Part shown: one piece after another, positions 34,647 through 47,904 of the stretch
Layout of the letters: each line of letters begins with the position of its first letter
Position numbering within the stretch: position 1 is the stretch's first letter
Source: Pararhodobacter zhoushanensis
GTDB taxonomy: Bacteria > Pseudomonadota > Alphaproteobacteria > Rhodobacterales > Rhodobacteraceae
Direction: 5' to 3'
Assembly: GCF_003990445.1 (NCBI RefSeq)
Contig: NZ_REEZ01000006.1
Span: 204,352-268,351, forward strand
Length of the DNA: 64,000 nt
Position numbers and translations under genes: made by a program
Notes under the pieces: model-generated
What the model was told of the DNA's origin: nothing
Seen by the model: the letters and a program-made list of their open reading frames with translations, nothing else
The model's database searches: none

Positions 34647-35908
34647 CCCCCTCGACCACGCGCCTCTCCAAGCGAAGCATGGCCTTCATTCTGGCCGGCG
34701 GACGCGGCAGCCGGTTGCACGAACTGACCGACCAGCGCGCCAAACCGGCGGTCTATTTCGGCGGCAAGACCCGGATCATCGACTTTGCGCTGTCCAATGC
34801 CTTCAACTCGGGCATCAGCAAGATGGCCATCGCGACGCAGTACAAGGCCCATTCGCTGATCCGCCACTGCCAGCGCGGCTGGAACTTCTTCCGCTCGGAA
34901 CGCAACGAATACCTCGACATCCTGCCCGCCTCGCAGCGCGTGGACGAGCATCACTGGTACGAGGGCACCGCCGATGCCGTCTTTCAGAACACCGACATCG
35001 TCGACAGCTATGACATTGATTACGTGATCATTCTGGCCGGTGACCATATTTATAAGATGGACTACGAGGTCATGCTGTCCGAGCATGCCGAAAGCGGTGC
35101 CGATGTAACCGTCGGCTGTCTGACCGTCCCGCGCGGCGACGCCAGCGCCTTTGGCGTCATGGCCATCGACCACGCCGGTCGCATCACCGATTTCATCGAG
35201 AAACCCGCCGACCCGCCCGGCCTGCCCGATGATCCCGACAGCGCGCTGGTGTCGATGGGGATCTATGTGTTCCGCTGGAAATTCCTGCGCCAGCTGTTGA
35301 TGGACGACGCCGCCGATCCCAACTCGTCGCGCGATTTCGGCAGCGACATCATCCCGACCGTGGTGCGCAACGGCAAGGCGATGGCCCATCGGTTCGAAAG
35401 CAGCTGCGTGCGCCACCGTGACGATGCCCCGTCCTATTGGCGCGATGTCGGCACGCTGGATGCGTTCTGGAAGGCCAATATCGACTTGACGGGCTTTGAC
35501 CCCGATCTGGATCTGTGGGACCGCAACTGGCCGATCTGGACCTATTCCGAAAGCGTCCCGCCCGCCAAGTTCATCCACAACGAGGAAAGCCGCCGGGGTG
35601 TTGCGCTGTCTTCGCTGGTGTCGGGCGGCTGCATCATCTCGGGTACCGAGGTACGCAACTCGCTGCTGTTCACTGGCGTACATTCCAACAGCTGGTCCTC
35701 GCTGACCCATGCGGTCGTGTTGCCCTACGCCACGATCAACCGCCACGCGCGGCTGACCAAGGTGGTGATTGATCGCGGGGTGGTGATCCCCGACGGGCTG
35801 GTGGTGGGCGAAGATCCCGAAGAAGACGCCAAGTGGTTCCGCGTCAGCCCGGGCGGTGTGACGTTGATCACCCAGTCCATGCTGGACCGACGAGAGAGCC
35901 AGCGATGA
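34643..35908 (+). CDS. glgC: glucose-1-phosphate adenylyltransferase
   Basis: A 421-residue ADP-glucose pyrophosphorylase, the committed and allosteric step of glycogen synthesis. The nucleotide-binding loop [20 protein letters not shown] is at residues 12-31, followed by [15 protein letters not shown] and the C-terminal beta-helix. It overlaps glgB upstream and glgA downstream by 4 bp each. The stop is TGA inside the glgA ATG. Confidence 0.96.
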   Translation: MTPSTTRLSKRSMAFILAGGRGSRLHELTDQRAKPAVYFGGKTRIIDFALSNAFNSGISKMAIATQYKAHSLIRHCQRGWNFFRSERNEYLDILPASQRVDEHHWYEGTADAVFQNTDIVDSYDIDYVIILAGDHIYKMDYEVMLSEHAESGADVTVGCLTVPRGDASAFGVMAIDHAGRITDFIEKPADPPGLPDDPDSALVSMGIYVFRWKFLRQLLMDDAADPNSSRDFGSDIIPTVVRNGKAMAHRFESSCVRHRDDAPSYWRDVGTLDAFWKANIDLTGFDPDLDLWDRNWPIWTYSESVPPAKFIHNEESRRGVALSSLVSGGCIISGTEVRNSLLFTGVHSNSWSSLTHAVVLPYATINRHARLTKVVIDRGVVIPDGLVVGEDPEEDAKWFRVSPGGVTLITQSMLDRRESQR

Positions 35909-37365
35909 GCAACACTGCCGCTTTGCGCACGGTTCTGGCGGTCGCCTCGGAATGCGCGCCGCTGATCAAGACCGGCGGTCTGGCCGATGTGGTTGGCGCC
36001 CTGCCCGGTGCGCTGGCCTCGCAGGGCTGGGCGATCCGCACGCTGCTGCCGGGCTATCGGCGGGTGATGGCAGCGCTGAGCAAGCCGCGCGTGGTGCGCG
36101 ACCTGCCGTCGCTTCTGGGCAGCAAAGCGCGGGTGCTTGCGGCAACGGTTCACGGGCTCGAGATGCTGGTGCTCGATGCGCCGGATCTGTTTGACCGCGA
36201 CGGCACCCCCTATCTGGACGCCAACGGCAATGACTGGCCCGACAACGACCTGCGCTTTGCCGCCCTGTCCCAAGCTGCGGCGCTGATTGCAAAGGACGGG
36301 ATCGGCGGCTGGACGCCCGAGATCGTGCATCTGCACGATTGGCAGGCCGGGCTCACGCCCGTTTACATGAGCGAACTGGGTGCGACCCAACCGACACTTC
36401 TGACCATCCACAACATCGCCTTTCACGGCCTGACCGGGTACAACCGGATGCGCGCTCTGGCGCTGCCGCCGTCGGGTTTTCATCCCGACGGGTTCGAGTA
36501 TTACGGCCATATCTCGGCGCTGAAAGCCGGATTGACCGGGGCTTGGGCAATCACCACCGTCAGCCCGACCTATGCACAGGAACTGACGACCGAGGAATTC
36601 GGTCTGGGGCTTGAAGGGGTGATCCGCGCGCGGGCCGCGCAGATGACCGGCATCCTCAACGGGATCGACACCGATCAATGGACGCCGACCACCGACCCTG
36701 CGATCGTGCCGTTTTCGACGCCGCGCGGGAAAGTTGCCAACACCGTCGCGCTGCGGGCCGAGTTCGGGCTTGCCCCCAGCGACGGGCCGCTGGCGGCGGT
36801 GGTGTCGCGGCTGTCGGACCAGAAGGGGCTGGATCTGCTGCTGGGCGCACTGCCCTCCTTGCTTGACGGCGGAGGCCAGCTGGTTCTGCTCGGCTCGGGC
36901 GACCGGCGGATGGAAAACGACTGGCTCAACGCCGCGGCCGCGCACCCCGGGCAGGTGGCGGTCCGCATCGGCTATGACGAAACCCTCTCGCACCGGATTT
37001 ATGCCGGGGCGGATGCCATTCTGGTGCCCTCGCGGTTCGAGCCCTGCGGGCTGACGCAGATGTACGGGCTGCGCTATGGCGCGGTGCCGGTGGTCGCGCG
37101 AACGGGCGGGCTGGCCGACACGGTGATCAACGCCAATGCCGCCGCCCTTGCCGTGGGCTGCGCCACCGGCATCGTGCATGCGCCCAAATCCATCCCGGCG
37201 CTGGCCCATGCCCTGACGCATCTGTGCCGCTTGTGGCAAGACAGGCCCACCTTCCAACGCCTTCAGCGTAACGCCATGAAACACCCCGTCGGCTGGGAGG
37301 CCAGCGCGCCGCTCTATGCAGCGCTCTATGGCCGACTGGCAGCGGCGCTCCCGGAGTCCTCATGA
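35905..37365 (+). CDS. glgA: glycogen synthase (ADP-glucose)
   Basis: A 486-residue GT5 glycogen synthase with the ADP-glucose-binding [13 protein letters not shown] at residues 24-36 and the C-terminal signature [17 protein letters not shown] with catalytic-region glutamate. It extends alpha-1,4 chains from ADP-glucose made by GlgC. It overlaps glgC and glgX by 4 bp. Start is the ATG at 35905. Confidence 0.95.
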   Translation: MSNTAALRTVLAVASECAPLIKTGGLADVVGALPGALASQGWAIRTLLPGYRRVMAALSKPRVVRDLPSLLGSKARVLAATVHGLEMLVLDAPDLFDRDGTPYLDANGNDWPDNDLRFAALSQAAALIAKDGIGGWTPEIVHLHDWQAGLTPVYMSELGATQPTLLTIHNIAFHGLTGYNRMRALALPPSGFHPDGFEYYGHISALKAGLTGAWAITTVSPTYAQELTTEEFGLGLEGVIRARAAQMTGILNGIDTDQWTPTTDPAIVPFSTPRGKVANTVALRAEFGLAPSDGPLAAVVSRLSDQKGLDLLLGALPSLLDGGGQLVLLGSGDRRMENDWLNAAAAHPGQVAVRIGYDETLSHRIYAGADAILVPSRFEPCGLTQMYGLRYGAVPVVARTGGLADTVINANAAALAVGCATGIVHAPKSIPALAHALTHLCRLWQDRPTFQRLQRNAMKHPVGWEASAPLYAALYGRLAAALPESS

Positions 37366-39439
37366 ATCTGACCATCGAACGCGGCCGTCATGACCGCATC
37401 GGCGCGACCTTCGACGGTGACGGGGTCAATTTCGCGCTGTTTTCCGAGCATGCAACGGCGGTCGAGCTGTGCCTGTTCTCGCCGGACGGCGTGCGCGAGA
37501 CGCATCGGATGTTCCTGCCCGAGCGCACCGGCTATGTCTGGCATGGCCGGGTGTCGGGCCTGTGTCCGGGTCAGCTCTATGGATATCGTGTCCATGGACC
37601 CTATGCGCCCGAAGAGGGTCATCGCTTCAACCCCAACAAGCTGGTGCTTGACCCTTACGCCAAGCGCCTGACCGGCCATCCGCGCTGGTCGGATGCGCTG
37701 TTTGGCTACAACCCCGGCGCCAAGACGCTGGATCTGACCTATTCAACCCGCGATTCCGCGCGGTTCATGCCCAAATGCGTGGTCGAGGATCCCAGCTTCT
37801 TCTGGGGCAACGACCGACCGCCTGCCACCTCATCCAGTGAGACGGTGGTCTATGAGGCCCATGTAAAGGGGCTGACGCAGCTGTCGGGCGTGAACAATCC
37901 GGGGACGTTTCTGGGCGTTGCCTCGGACCGGATCATCGACCATCTGGTCGATCTTGGCGTCACCGCACTGGAACTTTTGCCGGTGCAGAGCTTTCTCAAC
38001 GACCGCTGGCTGATCGAGAAGAAGCTGACGAATTACTGGGGGTATCAGACACTCGGCTTCTTCGCCCCCGATCCGCGCTATCTGCAGACCGGCCAGATCA
38101 ACGAATTTCAGCATATGGTCGCGCGCCTGCATGCCGCCGGGATCGAGGTCATTCTGGATGTGGTCTACAACCACACCTGCGAAGGCTCGGAACTGGGCCC
38201 GACGCTCAGCTTTCGCGGCATCGACAACCGCAGCTATTACCGGCTGGCCCCCGACCCGCGCCACTACATCAACGACACCGGCTGCGGCAATACGGTGAAC
38301 ATGGAGCACCCGATGGTGCTGCGCATGGTCATGGATTCGCTGCGCTATTGGGTCGAGGTGATGCATGTCGACGGCTTCCGCTTCGACCTTGCCTCGACGC
38401 TGGCGCGCGATGATGCCGGGTTCCAGTCCAACTCGGCCTTCTTCGCCGCGATCCGGCAAGATCCGGTCCTCAACCGCGTCAAACTGATCGCCGAGCCCTG
38501 GGACATCGGCCCCGGCGGCTATCAGCTGGGCGCGTTCCCGCACCCGTTCCACGAATGGAACGACAAGTTCCGCGACGGCGTGCGGCGCTTCTGGCGGCGT
38601 GACCCGCGCCCGGCCCCTGAGCTGGCAGCGCGCATCACCGGATCGGCCATGCAGTTCGACCATTCGGGCCGGGGCGCGACCAGTTCGGTCAACTTCATCG
38701 CCGCCCATGACGGGTTCAACCTGACGGACATGGTCAGCTATAACGACAAGAACAACATCGCGAACGGCGAGGATAACCGCGATGGCCATTCCGAGAATTT
38801 CTCGGACAACATGGGCCATCAGGGGCCGACCGACGACCCGCAAGTGATGCAGGCCCGCGCCCTGCGGCGGCGCAATCTGATGGCGACGCTGCTGCTCAGC
38901 CAGGGCATGCCGATGATCCTGGCGGGCGACGAGATCGGCCATTCGCAACAGGGCAACAACAACGCCTATTGTCAGGACGGCCCGATTTCGTGGCTGAACT
39001 GGGACGACATCGACGCCGATATGCTGGCGTTTACCAAGCGCCTGATCCAGTTCCGCAAGAACCACCCGATCCTGCGCCAGCGGCTGTTTCTGCACTCAAA
39101 GGCGCGCACCACCGATGGCAAGGCCGATGTGTTGTGGTGGCACCCCGAAGGACGGCGCATGACGCCCGAGGACTGGGAAGATCCGGCGCTCAGCTTCGTC
39201 TGCGTCGAGCTGCGCACGGCGTCGGGCACGCCCAGTTACTCGGACGTCGAGGACGCGCTGTTTCTGGTGTTCAACGCCGGGGGCGAGATTGACGTGATGC
39301 TGACCCCCGCGCCCGAGGGCAAGGTCTGGTCGCGCCGCATCAACACCTACGCGCCGCTGATCCCGCCGCAGCGCATCCCCTATGGCAAGCTGAACGTGCC
39401 CGCGCATTCGGTCTCGGCTTTGGTTCTGGAAAACAACGG

Positions 39440-39443
<4 letters not shown>
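37362..39443 (+). CDS. glgX: glycogen debranching enzyme
   Basis: A 693-residue GH13 (isoamylase/GlgX-type) debranching enzyme that cleaves alpha-1,6 branches left by phosphorylase. The nucleophile is D342 (GFRFDLAST), with the acid in LIAEPWDIGPGGY and the third carboxylate in FIAAHDGFNLTD. CBM48-like N-terminal domain. It is coupled to glgA and malQ by 4-bp overlaps. Confidence 0.94.
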
Positions 39444-42903
<3,460 letters not shown>

Positions 42904-42905
42904 GG

Positions 42906-42924
42906 CTGTCCCACGATGGGACAG
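42906..42924 (+). terminator. hairpin after pgm
   Basis: A 7-bp perfect stem (42906-42912 with 42918-42924) and a 5-base loop, 3 bases after the pgm stop. No T-run follows, so termination is probable only by position. Confidence 0.45.
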
Positions 42925-43009
42925 TGAGGCGGGTCCAGTGATTTCAAGGGCTTGGCGAGCGGCGTTAAGAGTATTTTAGCGTTTACCCGCAGGTTCGCGG
43001 CGGAGCGAA

Positions 43010-43028
43010 GTCGGGGTGAAACCCCGAC
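43010..43028. repeat. REP-like palindrome in the pgm–secreted protein gap
   Basis: A perfect 8-bp stem (43010-43017 with 43021-43028) with a GAA loop, directly followed by CTACGGGG. Such compact GTCGGGGT…ACCCCGAC hairpins look like dispersed intergenic repeats of Rhodobacteraceae, but only one copy is in this window. Confidence 0.4.
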
Positions 43029-43081
43029 CTACGGGGCGTTGCTCATGAGTATTTGGGACATGATGATGGGGCGTTCGCGGC

Positions 43082-43402
43082 TCAGGAATTGAGCTGGCAG
43101 CGGGTCCAGGTCAGGGCGGTAGTGCCCGGTTCGGCGACGCGCAGGGATTCTTCACCGAGCAACGTCACGACCACGATGTCGCCCGCGCCCGCTTCCCCCT
43201 CAGGCACCGTATAGCCGCCGTCATGGCGGCGGTAGAGGCCGGTGACGGCGTGGCCGCCGGGGTTGACGAAGGACGATCCCCTTATCTGCAGCGAACGGGG
43301 GCCGCCCGGTTCGCACCATGTGCCGTCGATGGAATCGGCTAGCGCGGCGACCGGGGCCAGAAGCACCATGGCGGCGATAAGGGGGCTGAGGATTCGTGGC
43401 AT
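43082..43402 (-). CDS. small secreted protein, function unknown
   Basis: A 106-residue protein with a clear signal peptide (cleavage expected after ALA, residue 22) and a mature 84-residue domain containing two cysteines, C30 and C102, that may form a disulfide. It is rich in beta-strand-like segments (GGYTVPEG, DIVVVTLLG). It lies downstream of the ferredoxin gene on the same strand with a 94-bp gap, so linkage to the P450 cluster is uncertain. Confidence 0.65.
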   Translation of the reverse strand: MPRILSPLIAAMVLLAPVAALADSIDGTWCEPGGPRSLQIRGSSFVNPGGHAVTGLYRRHDGGYTVPEGEAGAGDIVVVTLLGEESLRVAEPGTTALTWTRCQLNS

Positions 43403-43496
43403 TGTCCGCTCCCGCTGATTGCAACCAGCGTGACACAGACGGTGCAAAGCGCCAAGCGTTTCGGGGCAAGCCTGTGCCTGCCCCGAGAGGGATCGC

Positions 43497-43811
43497 TTAA
43501 ACCTCGGGCACGCGCAAGATGATGCCATCAAGCGCCGGGGACATTTCCATCTGGCACGACAGGCGCGACTGATCGAGCCGCGGGGCATCAGTGGCGTCGA
43601 GCATTGCGTCCTCGAAATCCGACGCCGCGCCCGCCGCCGCCAGCCATGCCTCATCGACATAGACGTGGCAGGTCGCGCAGCTCATCGTACCGCCGCACTC
43701 GCCGATGATGCCGGGGACGTTGGCGTCAACGGCGGCCTCCATCAGGTGCCGGCCGTCGGCCACGTCTGCGGTGATTTCGCGCCCGTCGGGCAGAATCCAG
43801 GTGGCTTTCAT
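43497..43811 (-). CDS. 2Fe-2S ferredoxin (adrenodoxin/putidaredoxin type)
   Basis: A 104-residue plant/vertebrate-type ferredoxin with cluster ligands C39, C45, C48 and C86 (GECGGTMSCATCH and LSCQMEM). Such ferredoxins pass electrons to class I P450s. It is encoded in the same run as a P450 and a GS-like enzyme; the GS-like gene ends 12 bp upstream of its start. No ferredoxin reductase is present in the window, so a chromosomal one must serve. Start at 43811 (MKATWILPDG). Confidence 0.92.
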   Translation of the reverse strand: MKATWILPDGREITADVADGRHLMEAAVDANVPGIIGECGGTMSCATCHVYVDEAWLAAAGAASDFEDAMLDATDAPRLDQSRLSCQMEMSPALDGIILRVPEV

Positions 43812-43822
43812 GCGGTCTCTCC

Positions 43823-45115
43823 TCACACAAACCAGATTGAGAAATCGCGCGCCTGTTCGGGCGTCATGTCCTTGGTCTTGTCGACCTCGACGCGCTTCAT
43901 ATGCACGTGATGCGCGACATACTCAGGCCCCATCGCCGCGATCATGGGCGCGTCGGCTTCCAGATCATCGAGCGCGGCGCTGAGGGTTTCGGCCACGCCG
44001 TACTCGGCATTCTGGCCCATGAAGCAATCGCCCGTCTCGACCGGCGGCAGGTCATAGCGCCCCTCATAGCCCAGCCGCGCCGCTTGCAGCACGGCGGCGA
44101 CGGCGGCGTAGGGGTTGGCGGCGGCGTCGGCCATGCGGTGTTCGAGCCGGGCTTTCTTGCCGCCCTCGCCCGAGACGCGGCAGGTGACGCCGCGATGATC
44201 CTCGCCCCAGTTGCACCAGAAGCCCGACATCGAGGCAGGTTGCAGGCGGGCGTAGGAATTGACCGACGGCGCGGTCAGCGCGGCCAGCGCCTTGTGGTGC
44301 TTCATCCAGCCTGCGATACAGCCGCGGCCCAGATCGGTCATGCCCTTGATGCCACCCTGCGGCCCGGCGCTGAGGGCGTTGTTGCCCTGTGTGTCGGTGA
44401 AGGACAGGTTGATATGCATACCTGAGCCGCCGCGATCAAACAGCGGTTTTGGCAGGAAGGTCAGGATGATACCCTTTTGGAACGCCACTTCGCGCGCCAG
44501 TTGGCGGAACATCACCGTCTCATCCACCGCCTGCAGCGCCTCATCGAAGCTGAGGGTGAATTCGTATTGCGGCGTGTCGTATTCGGTGGTGACCAGATCG
44601 AGTTTGAAGCCTGCGGCCTCGGCCGCTTCCCAGATCGCGTCGGTGAAGCCGAGCGGATCGTTGAACGGCCCACCGCCATAGACATGGCCACCGGGGAGAT
44701 CATAGGGGGCCAGCGTGCCATCCTCGGCGCGGGTGAAGGCGAAGGCTTCCAGCTCGATCCCGACCTTGGGGGTGAGCCCGTGCTTGGCCCAGTCGGCAAT
44801 CGCGGCCTTGAGCCGATTGCGCCCCAGGATCGGCACCGGCGCGCCATCGCGGTCGGTCATGTCGCCGGTAACCATATGCACGCCCGGTTCCCAGCCCGGA
44901 CGGATGTCGGCGGCGTCCCAGCTAAGAGTCATGTCGGGCAGACCCTCAAGGCAATTGGTGCCCGGCGCGTCGACGATCAGGTCTTTGTCATAATGGACGG
45001 CAAGGCAAGGCTGGGCAAAGCGGGTCGAGCCGGAGCCGATCTTTTCCTGCGGCAGGTATTTCGAGCGCAGGATGGAAAGATGGTCGCACCAGACGGGGCG
45101 CAAACGGTCACGCAT
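43823..45115 (-). CDS. glutamine-synthetase-family ligase (gamma-glutamylamide synthetase-like)
   Basis: A 430-residue member of the glutamine synthetase superfamily: KVGIELEAFAF, TTEYDTPQYEF, GGSGMHINLSF, NSYARLQPAS and the C-terminal LEHRMADAAANPYAAVAAVL, i.e. the metal- and ATP-binding residues. It is shorter than GlnA (about 470) and has no adenylylation tyrosine loop. Related enzymes (PuuA, IpuC, AtdA1) ligate glutamate to an amine other than ammonia. The neighbouring P450, ferredoxin and amidotransferase-like hydrolase favour such a catabolic role over nitrogen assimilation. A GGGAGA site precedes the ATG. Confidence 0.85.
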   Translation of the reverse strand: MRDRLRPVWCDHLSILRSKYLPQEKIGSGSTRFAQPCLAVHYDKDLIVDAPGTNCLEGLPDMTLSWDAADIRPGWEPGVHMVTGDMTDRDGAPVPILGRNRLKAAIADWAKHGLTPKVGIELEAFAFTRAEDGTLAPYDLPGGHVYGGGPFNDPLGFTDAIWEAAEAAGFKLDLVTTEYDTPQYEFTLSFDEALQAVDETVMFRQLAREVAFQKGIILTFLPKPLFDRGGSGMHINLSFTDTQGNNALSAGPQGGIKGMTDLGRGCIAGWMKHHKALAALTAPSVNSYARLQPASMSGFWCNWGEDHRGVTCRVSGEGGKKARLEHRMADAAANPYAAVAAVLQAARLGYEGRYDLPPVETGDCFMGQNAEYGVAETLSAALDDLEADAPMIAAMGPEYVAHHVHMKRVEVDKTKDMTPEQARDFSIWFV

Positions 45116-45153
45116 GAGGGATCTCCCTGTTTCTTATGGTTTTTTTATTGTGG

Positions 45154-46410
45154 TCAGGCGCGGGTGATCCGCACCGGAAGTTCCTTGATACCGCCCACAA
45201 AGTTGGAACGGAGGAATTTTTGCGGCCCCGCCGGTTCAATCGACGTGATCCGCTTGGCCAGTTCCTGAAACAGCACACGCACCTCAAGCCGGGCCAGATG
45301 CATGCCCAGACACAAGTGCGGGCCGCCCTGCCCGAAGCTGAGATGGGGGTTGGGATTGCGCGCAAGGTTCACGCGGAACGGGTCGTCAAAGGCGGTCTCA
45401 TCCCGGTTGCCGCTGACGAACCAGTAGAGCACCTTGTCGCCCGCCTTGATGGTCTTACCGTGCATCTCGTGGTCGCGCGTGGCAGTGCGGCGGAAATAGA
45501 CGGCGGGGGTTGCCCAGCGGATGATCTCGTCGGGCGCGGTGGCCCAGACCTCGCCGGCCTTCATCTGGACCAGCAGTTCGGGCTGGTGCGCCATGGCCTG
45601 AATACCGGCGGCGATGGAGTAGCGGGTGGTATCATTCCCGGCGGCGACGAGCAGGCAGAAGAAGTTGCGAAACTCGGTCTCGGAGATCACGCTGCCATCG
45701 GGGCCGGGTTGCAGGATCAGGTGGAGGATGCCGTTAGTGTCGCCGCGCGCCGCCTTGTCGGCCATCAATTTACGGGCGTATTCATAGAGTTCCGCCCCGG
45801 CGGGCGAGTTGAACGGCATCAGGCGGTAGTCGTCGGTCGTCATCTTGTCGAGCACATGCTCGGTGAAATCGGGGTCGGTGTTGGCAATCAGCGCGTCGCC
45901 CTTTTCCACCAGCCACGGCAGGTCTTCGTCGGGGGTACCCAGAATGCGGCCCAGCATGCGCATCGGCAGCTCGCGGGCGATGCGTTTGGTGGCGTCGAAG
46001 CTGTCGTGTTGCAGGGCGTCGTCGAGGATTTCGTCGCAAAGTTCGCGGATCTGGTCCTCAAACCCGGCAACAACGGGGCGCGAAAAGGCCTTGGCGACCT
46101 TGACGCGGGTCATCGTATGCTCGGGCGCGTCGGTCTCCTGAAAGGTGCGGCGCGCGAGGTATTCCTCATAGGTCTGATCCTCCATGCGGATGCCGCGGGC
46201 CGATGACATCAGATCCGGCTGCCGGTTCAGCGCCAGAATATCGGCGTGGCGGGTGACGTTCCAGAACCCCTGCCCCGCGTCCCAGTCGCTCCAGGCGAGC
46301 GGGTCATCGCGACGCATCCGGGCAAAGGTGTTGTGCGGCACGCCTTGGGCAAAAATGTCATGCGAGGTCAGGTCGGCGTGCCCGTCGTCGGTTGGTGTCC
46401 AGATGGTCAT
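45154..46410 (-). CDS. cytochrome P450
   Basis: A 418-residue soluble bacterial P450. I-helix oxygen-activation motif AAGNDTTR, ExxR in DEIIRWATP, and the heme-binding loop LSFGQGGPHLCLG with the thiolate C367. The one-residue-longer loop (G-G-P-H-x-C) resembles CYP124/CYP125-like and related steroid/terpene or amine hydroxylases. It is the first gene of the minus-strand unit; ligase, ferredoxin and probably the secreted protein follow. Start at 46410 with GGGAGAG upstream. Substrate not determinable from sequence. Confidence 0.94.
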   Translation of the reverse strand: MTIWTPTDDGHADLTSHDIFAQGVPHNTFARMRRDDPLAWSDWDAGQGFWNVTRHADILALNRQPDLMSSARGIRMEDQTYEEYLARRTFQETDAPEHTMTRVKVAKAFSRPVVAGFEDQIRELCDEILDDALQHDSFDATKRIARELPMRMLGRILGTPDEDLPWLVEKGDALIANTDPDFTEHVLDKMTTDDYRLMPFNSPAGAELYEYARKLMADKAARGDTNGILHLILQPGPDGSVISETEFRNFFCLLVAAGNDTTRYSIAAGIQAMAHQPELLVQMKAGEVWATAPDEIIRWATPAVYFRRTATRDHEMHGKTIKAGDKVLYWFVSGNRDETAFDDPFRVNLARNPNPHLSFGQGGPHLCLGMHLARLEVRVLFQELAKRITSIEPAGPQKFLRSNFVGGIKELPVRITRA

Positions 46411-46441
46411 GCGACTCTCCCTTGCGGTCCGTTGCTTGCTA

Positions 46442-46471
46442 TGTATATTATTGGCAATGCAACGTATGCAA
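46442..46471 (-). promoter_or_regulatory. candidate P450 promoter with direct repeats
   Basis: In the 72-bp divergent gap, minus-strand TTGCAT (46466-46471) is followed after 18 bases by TATACA (46442-46447). TTGCAT is repeated directly 9 bases on (46457-46462), which could be a regulator half-site pair. The MarR-family gene nearby is the natural candidate regulator. Confidence 0.45.
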
Positions 46472-46482
46472 ATGGAATTTTC

Positions 46483-47187
46483 ATGCATATCGCCTTTCTT
46501 GACGCCAACACCGACCGCTCTGCCTTTGCTGCCCGCCATGCGAGCGAAGTGGACAAATTCCGTGCCCTTCTGGCCCCTGTCGCGCCGGACTGGCGCTATA
46601 GCGACTTCAAGGTGACCGAGGGCGCTTTGCCCGCGTCACTGAAGGGTTTCGACGGGGTCATCGTTTCGGGAAGCCCGGCTTCGGTCAATGATGCAGAGGA
46701 CTGGGTTCCGGGGCTGATGGCGACGATCCGCAAGGCCGTGGACGCCGGTGTGCCGGTGTTCGGCGCGTGTTTCGGGCATCAGGCGGTGGCCAAGGCGTTG
46801 GGGGGCGTGGTCGCTCACAACCCCGATGGCTGGGTGCTGGGCCGGGTTGAAACGGTGAACCATTCGCCCGCGCCGTGGATGCGCGATGCCCCGGCAACTA
46901 TGGCGCTGAACGCGGCACATAATGAGCAGGTGGTCACGCCGCCGCCGGGCGCAACCGTTCTGGGGGGCACAGCGCAGGTGCCAAATGCACAGCTGGCGAT
47001 CGGAAACACGGTATTCACCACACAATACCACCCTGAAATCACACGGGATTTCATGGCCGACCTTATCACGCATCTAAACGGCGAGGTGCCGGCTCCGGTT
47101 CTGGCCGGCGCGCAGGCCGCCCTGCCGCTTTCGCTGGACGATGCGCTGATGGCCCGCTGGATTGCGGCGTTTTTCAACGCTAACTGA
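46483..47187 (+). CDS. class I glutamine amidotransferase-like hydrolase
   Basis: A 234-residue GATase1-fold enzyme with nucleophile C96 (GACFGHQ) and the His-Glu pair H183/E185 (QYHPE), a complete triad. Stand-alone proteins of this fold include gamma-glutamyl hydrolases such as PuuD and the AtdA2 protein of aniline degradation, which act beside GS-like ligases. It is divergent from the P450 by 72 bp and followed by a MarR regulator. Hydrolysis of a gamma-glutamyl intermediate is inferred from context. Confidence 0.85.
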   Translation: MHIAFLDANTDRSAFAARHASEVDKFRALLAPVAPDWRYSDFKVTEGALPASLKGFDGVIVSGSPASVNDAEDWVPGLMATIRKAVDAGVPVFGACFGHQAVAKALGGVVAHNPDGWVLGRVETVNHSPAPWMRDAPATMALNAAHNEQVVTPPPGATVLGGTAQVPNAQLAIGNTVFTTQYHPEITRDFMADLITHLNGEVPAPVLAGAQAALPLSLDDALMARWIAAFFNAN

Positions 47188-47246
47188 CCGGCGTTAGCCA
47201 TCTGTTAAGGGGGTCCATGCTTATCATCGCTCAGGAGATGATGCGC

Positions 47247-47777
47247 ATGGACACAAATACCTTGGGTGCGCTGGTTTGGCAGCTGTCGACCCGGTGGCGC
47301 AGCGCGGTTGACCGCGCGGTTGCCCCGATGGGCCTGACCCAGGCGCAATACACCGCCCTGAGCACATTGGCAGCGATGCGGACGCGGGGCGAAAGCCCCA
47401 GCCAGCGCGCCCTTGCCGAGCAAATGGGCATATCGCCGATCTTCGCCTCAAAACTGCTGCGCGCGCTGGAAGCTCAAGGGCTCATCCGGCGTGCGGATCA
47501 TCCACAGGACGCCCGCGCTTTTTCGCTGACGCTTTCGCGCACTGGCCAGACCCAACTGGCGCTTGCCCAGGAAGCGGTGCGCGCCCTGGAAGAGACGCTG
47601 ACCGCGCCGGTCGGGGACCCGGGCGGGAACGCAGCCCAAGCCTTGCGGATCATGCTCAAAGCACTGCTGGCCACCCCGATATCGGAAGCGGCGCATCCTG
47701 AAGCCGCCGCTGCGCGGTTTGCGCATCGCCCGACAGACTCGACCGCAAACGCCCCAAGTCCCTTCACCGCCCGTTAA
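47247..47777 (+). CDS. MarR-family transcriptional regulator
   Basis: A 176-residue winged-helix protein: GLTQAQYTALSTLAA, recognition helix SQRALAEQMGISPIFASKLLRALE, wing RRADHPQDARAFSLTLSRTG. The C-terminal tail is rich in alanine and proline. Start chosen at 47247, nine bases after AGGAG; several in-frame ATGs exist just upstream. It probably controls the divergent P450/amidotransferase promoters next to it. Confidence 0.88.
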   Translation: MDTNTLGALVWQLSTRWRSAVDRAVAPMGLTQAQYTALSTLAAMRTRGESPSQRALAEQMGISPIFASKLLRALEAQGLIRRADHPQDARAFSLTLSRTGQTQLALAQEAVRALEETLTAPVGDPGGNAAQALRIMLKALLATPISEAAHPEAAAARFAHRPTDSTANAPSPFTAR

Positions 47778-47832
47778 CGACTCATGGCTATGTGTCAGGG
47801 AAAGCCACCACGACCCGCTGAGAGAAAGGAAA

Positions 47833-47904
47833 ATGCCCCTGCCCCAAACGCCGGTTCAGGCCCGCGCAATCAACCAAGGACGGCCAGCAGATCCATCGCC
47901 GTAA
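47833..47904 (+). CDS. possible 23-residue ORF or gene-start remnant
   Basis: A strong AAAGGAAA ribosome site precedes an ATG that opens only 23 codons (MPLPQTPVQARAINQGR…) and overlaps the 3' end of the convergent GntR gene by 35 bp. It looks like the start of a gene that was cut off, or a leader peptide. No homologue is recognised. Confidence 0.25.
   Translation: MPLPQTPVQARAINQGRPADPSP

Noticed and set aside
35725-37284. 519-codon antisense frame to glgA
   Set aside because: Fully contained within glgA and part of glgC; no ribosome site or domain.
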